From: an uncultured bacterium
GTDB taxonomy: Bacteria > Planctomycetota > UBA8108 > UBA1146
DNA length: 33,152 bases
Reading direction: 5' to 3'
Assembly: GCA_913056395.1 (NCBI GenBank)
Contig: CAJXMG010000031.1
Span: 1-33,152, forward strand
Below the pieces are notes generated by a model. The model searched no databases and was not told where the DNA came from. It worked only from the letters and a program-made list of their open reading frames with translations. The translations under genes and the position numbers were made by a program. Positions within the stretch are counted from its first letter, which is position 1; each line of letters starts with the position of its first letter. Positions 32,787 through 33,152 of this stretch are shown here, in pieces.

Positions 32787-33152
32787 AGTCGGGGAGACCG
32801 TACTTTTCGGCTGGCTGATTCTGGCGGTCGTCATGCACCTTCTTTGGATGTGGCAGAAGAAGACAGGGCGGGCGGGGTTTGTCGACGTGGCCTGGTCACT
32901 GGGGACTTCAGCTCTGGCCATCGGATTTTGTGTTGTTGGAAGTGGGCTTCAGGAACGTCGTCTGATTCTTGGCGTGTTGATGGGGCTGTGGGGGTTGCGA
33001 CTCACGGCCCACTTGTGGAATCGTCTGTCGCGAGAGAAAGAGGACGGTCGCTACGAAAGCTACCGCAAGGAAAAGGGGCAAAAGGCGGCGGACCGTTTCT
33101 ACATGATCTTTTTCCAAATGCAGGCTGTATTCGCTCTCATATTTGCCAGCCC
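32779..33152 (+). CDS. DUF1295 membrane protein, 5' part
   Basis: ATG 32779 opens a frame that runs off the end of the window after 124 codons, so the C-terminal half is missing. AAGGAGAAG lies just upstream. The first helix (LFGWLILAVVMHLLWMW), the motif GRAGFVDVAWSLGTSALAI and GLWGLRLTAHLWNRLSREKEDGRY are the DUF1295 signature (steroid-5-alpha-reductase-like fold), with the Tyr/Arg-rich segment YESYRKEKGQ. DUF1295 proteins are predicted lipid or sterol-type reductases of the inner membrane. It overlaps the DUF2878 gene by 8 bases. Confidence 0.88.
   Translation, partial: MTEVGETVLFGWLILAVVMHLLWMWQKKTGRAGFVDVAWSLGTSALAIGFCVVGSGLQERRLILGVLMGLWGLRLTAHLWNRLSREKEDGRYESYRKEKGQKAADRFYMIFFQMQAVFALIFAS

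Overview
The window is a 33 kb piece of a bacterial chromosome with 20 protein-coding genes and no RNA genes, CRISPR arrays or transposases that I can see. The many exported proteins with paired calcium-loop 'dockerin-like' motifs, cohesin-like modules, a TPR/FG-GAP/ASPIC lipoprotein and a choice-of-anchor I protein suggest a Gram-negative, aerobic, probably aquatic bacterium of the Planctomycetota or a similar phylum with many surface proteins. This placement is an inference from gene content; there is no phylogenetic marker in the window.

Left part (1-6.3 kb): the 3' end of a cohesin-like/dockerin-like surface protein converges on a large CRTAC1-type lipoprotein (TPR + FG-GAP + ASPIC/UnbV). 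Next comes a secreted beta-helix-like protein with its dockerin-like motif at the N terminus, ended by a clear Rho-independent terminator. A 452 bp non-coding region with an inverted repeat separates these from the next block.

Central part (6.3-15.8 kb): a tightly packed + strand operon encodes a complete TonB energy-transduction system of the Vibrio TonB2/TtpC type. The order is TonB-dependent receptor, small lipoprotein, DUF3450-like coiled-coil protein, TtpC-like ExbB with a periplasmic coiled coil, a second ExbB, ExbD, TonB and a TPR lipoprotein. Stop and start codons overlap between most genes. The system probably powers uptake of an unknown ligand through the receptor.

Surface-protein block (16.0-24.4 kb): a lamin-tail/dockerin lipoprotein, a two-module cohesin-like/dockerin protein and a 1990-residue secreted protein. 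The last combines two lamin-tail-like domains, a choice-of-anchor I beta-propeller interrupted by the second lamin-tail-like domain, six tandem cohesin-like modules and a C-terminal dockerin-like tail. A strong terminator follows.

Right part (24.5-33.15 kb): a - strand operon for membrane-lipid modification runs CNMT-like methyltransferase, fatty-acid desaturase, FAD oxidoreductase, DUF1365 protein and CFA-synthase-like methyltransferase. Downstream are a CarH/LitR-type MerR regulator and a TIGR01777 epimerase. DUF2878 and DUF1295 membrane proteins are transcribed divergently from the operon. This set resembles the light- and singlet-oxygen-responsive lipid clusters known from proteobacteria. 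The regulator keeps the Wx9EH motif of B12 photoreceptors but has Tyr in place of the lower-axial cobalamin His, and its own promoter seems to give a leaderless transcript with a tandem repeat between -35 and -10.
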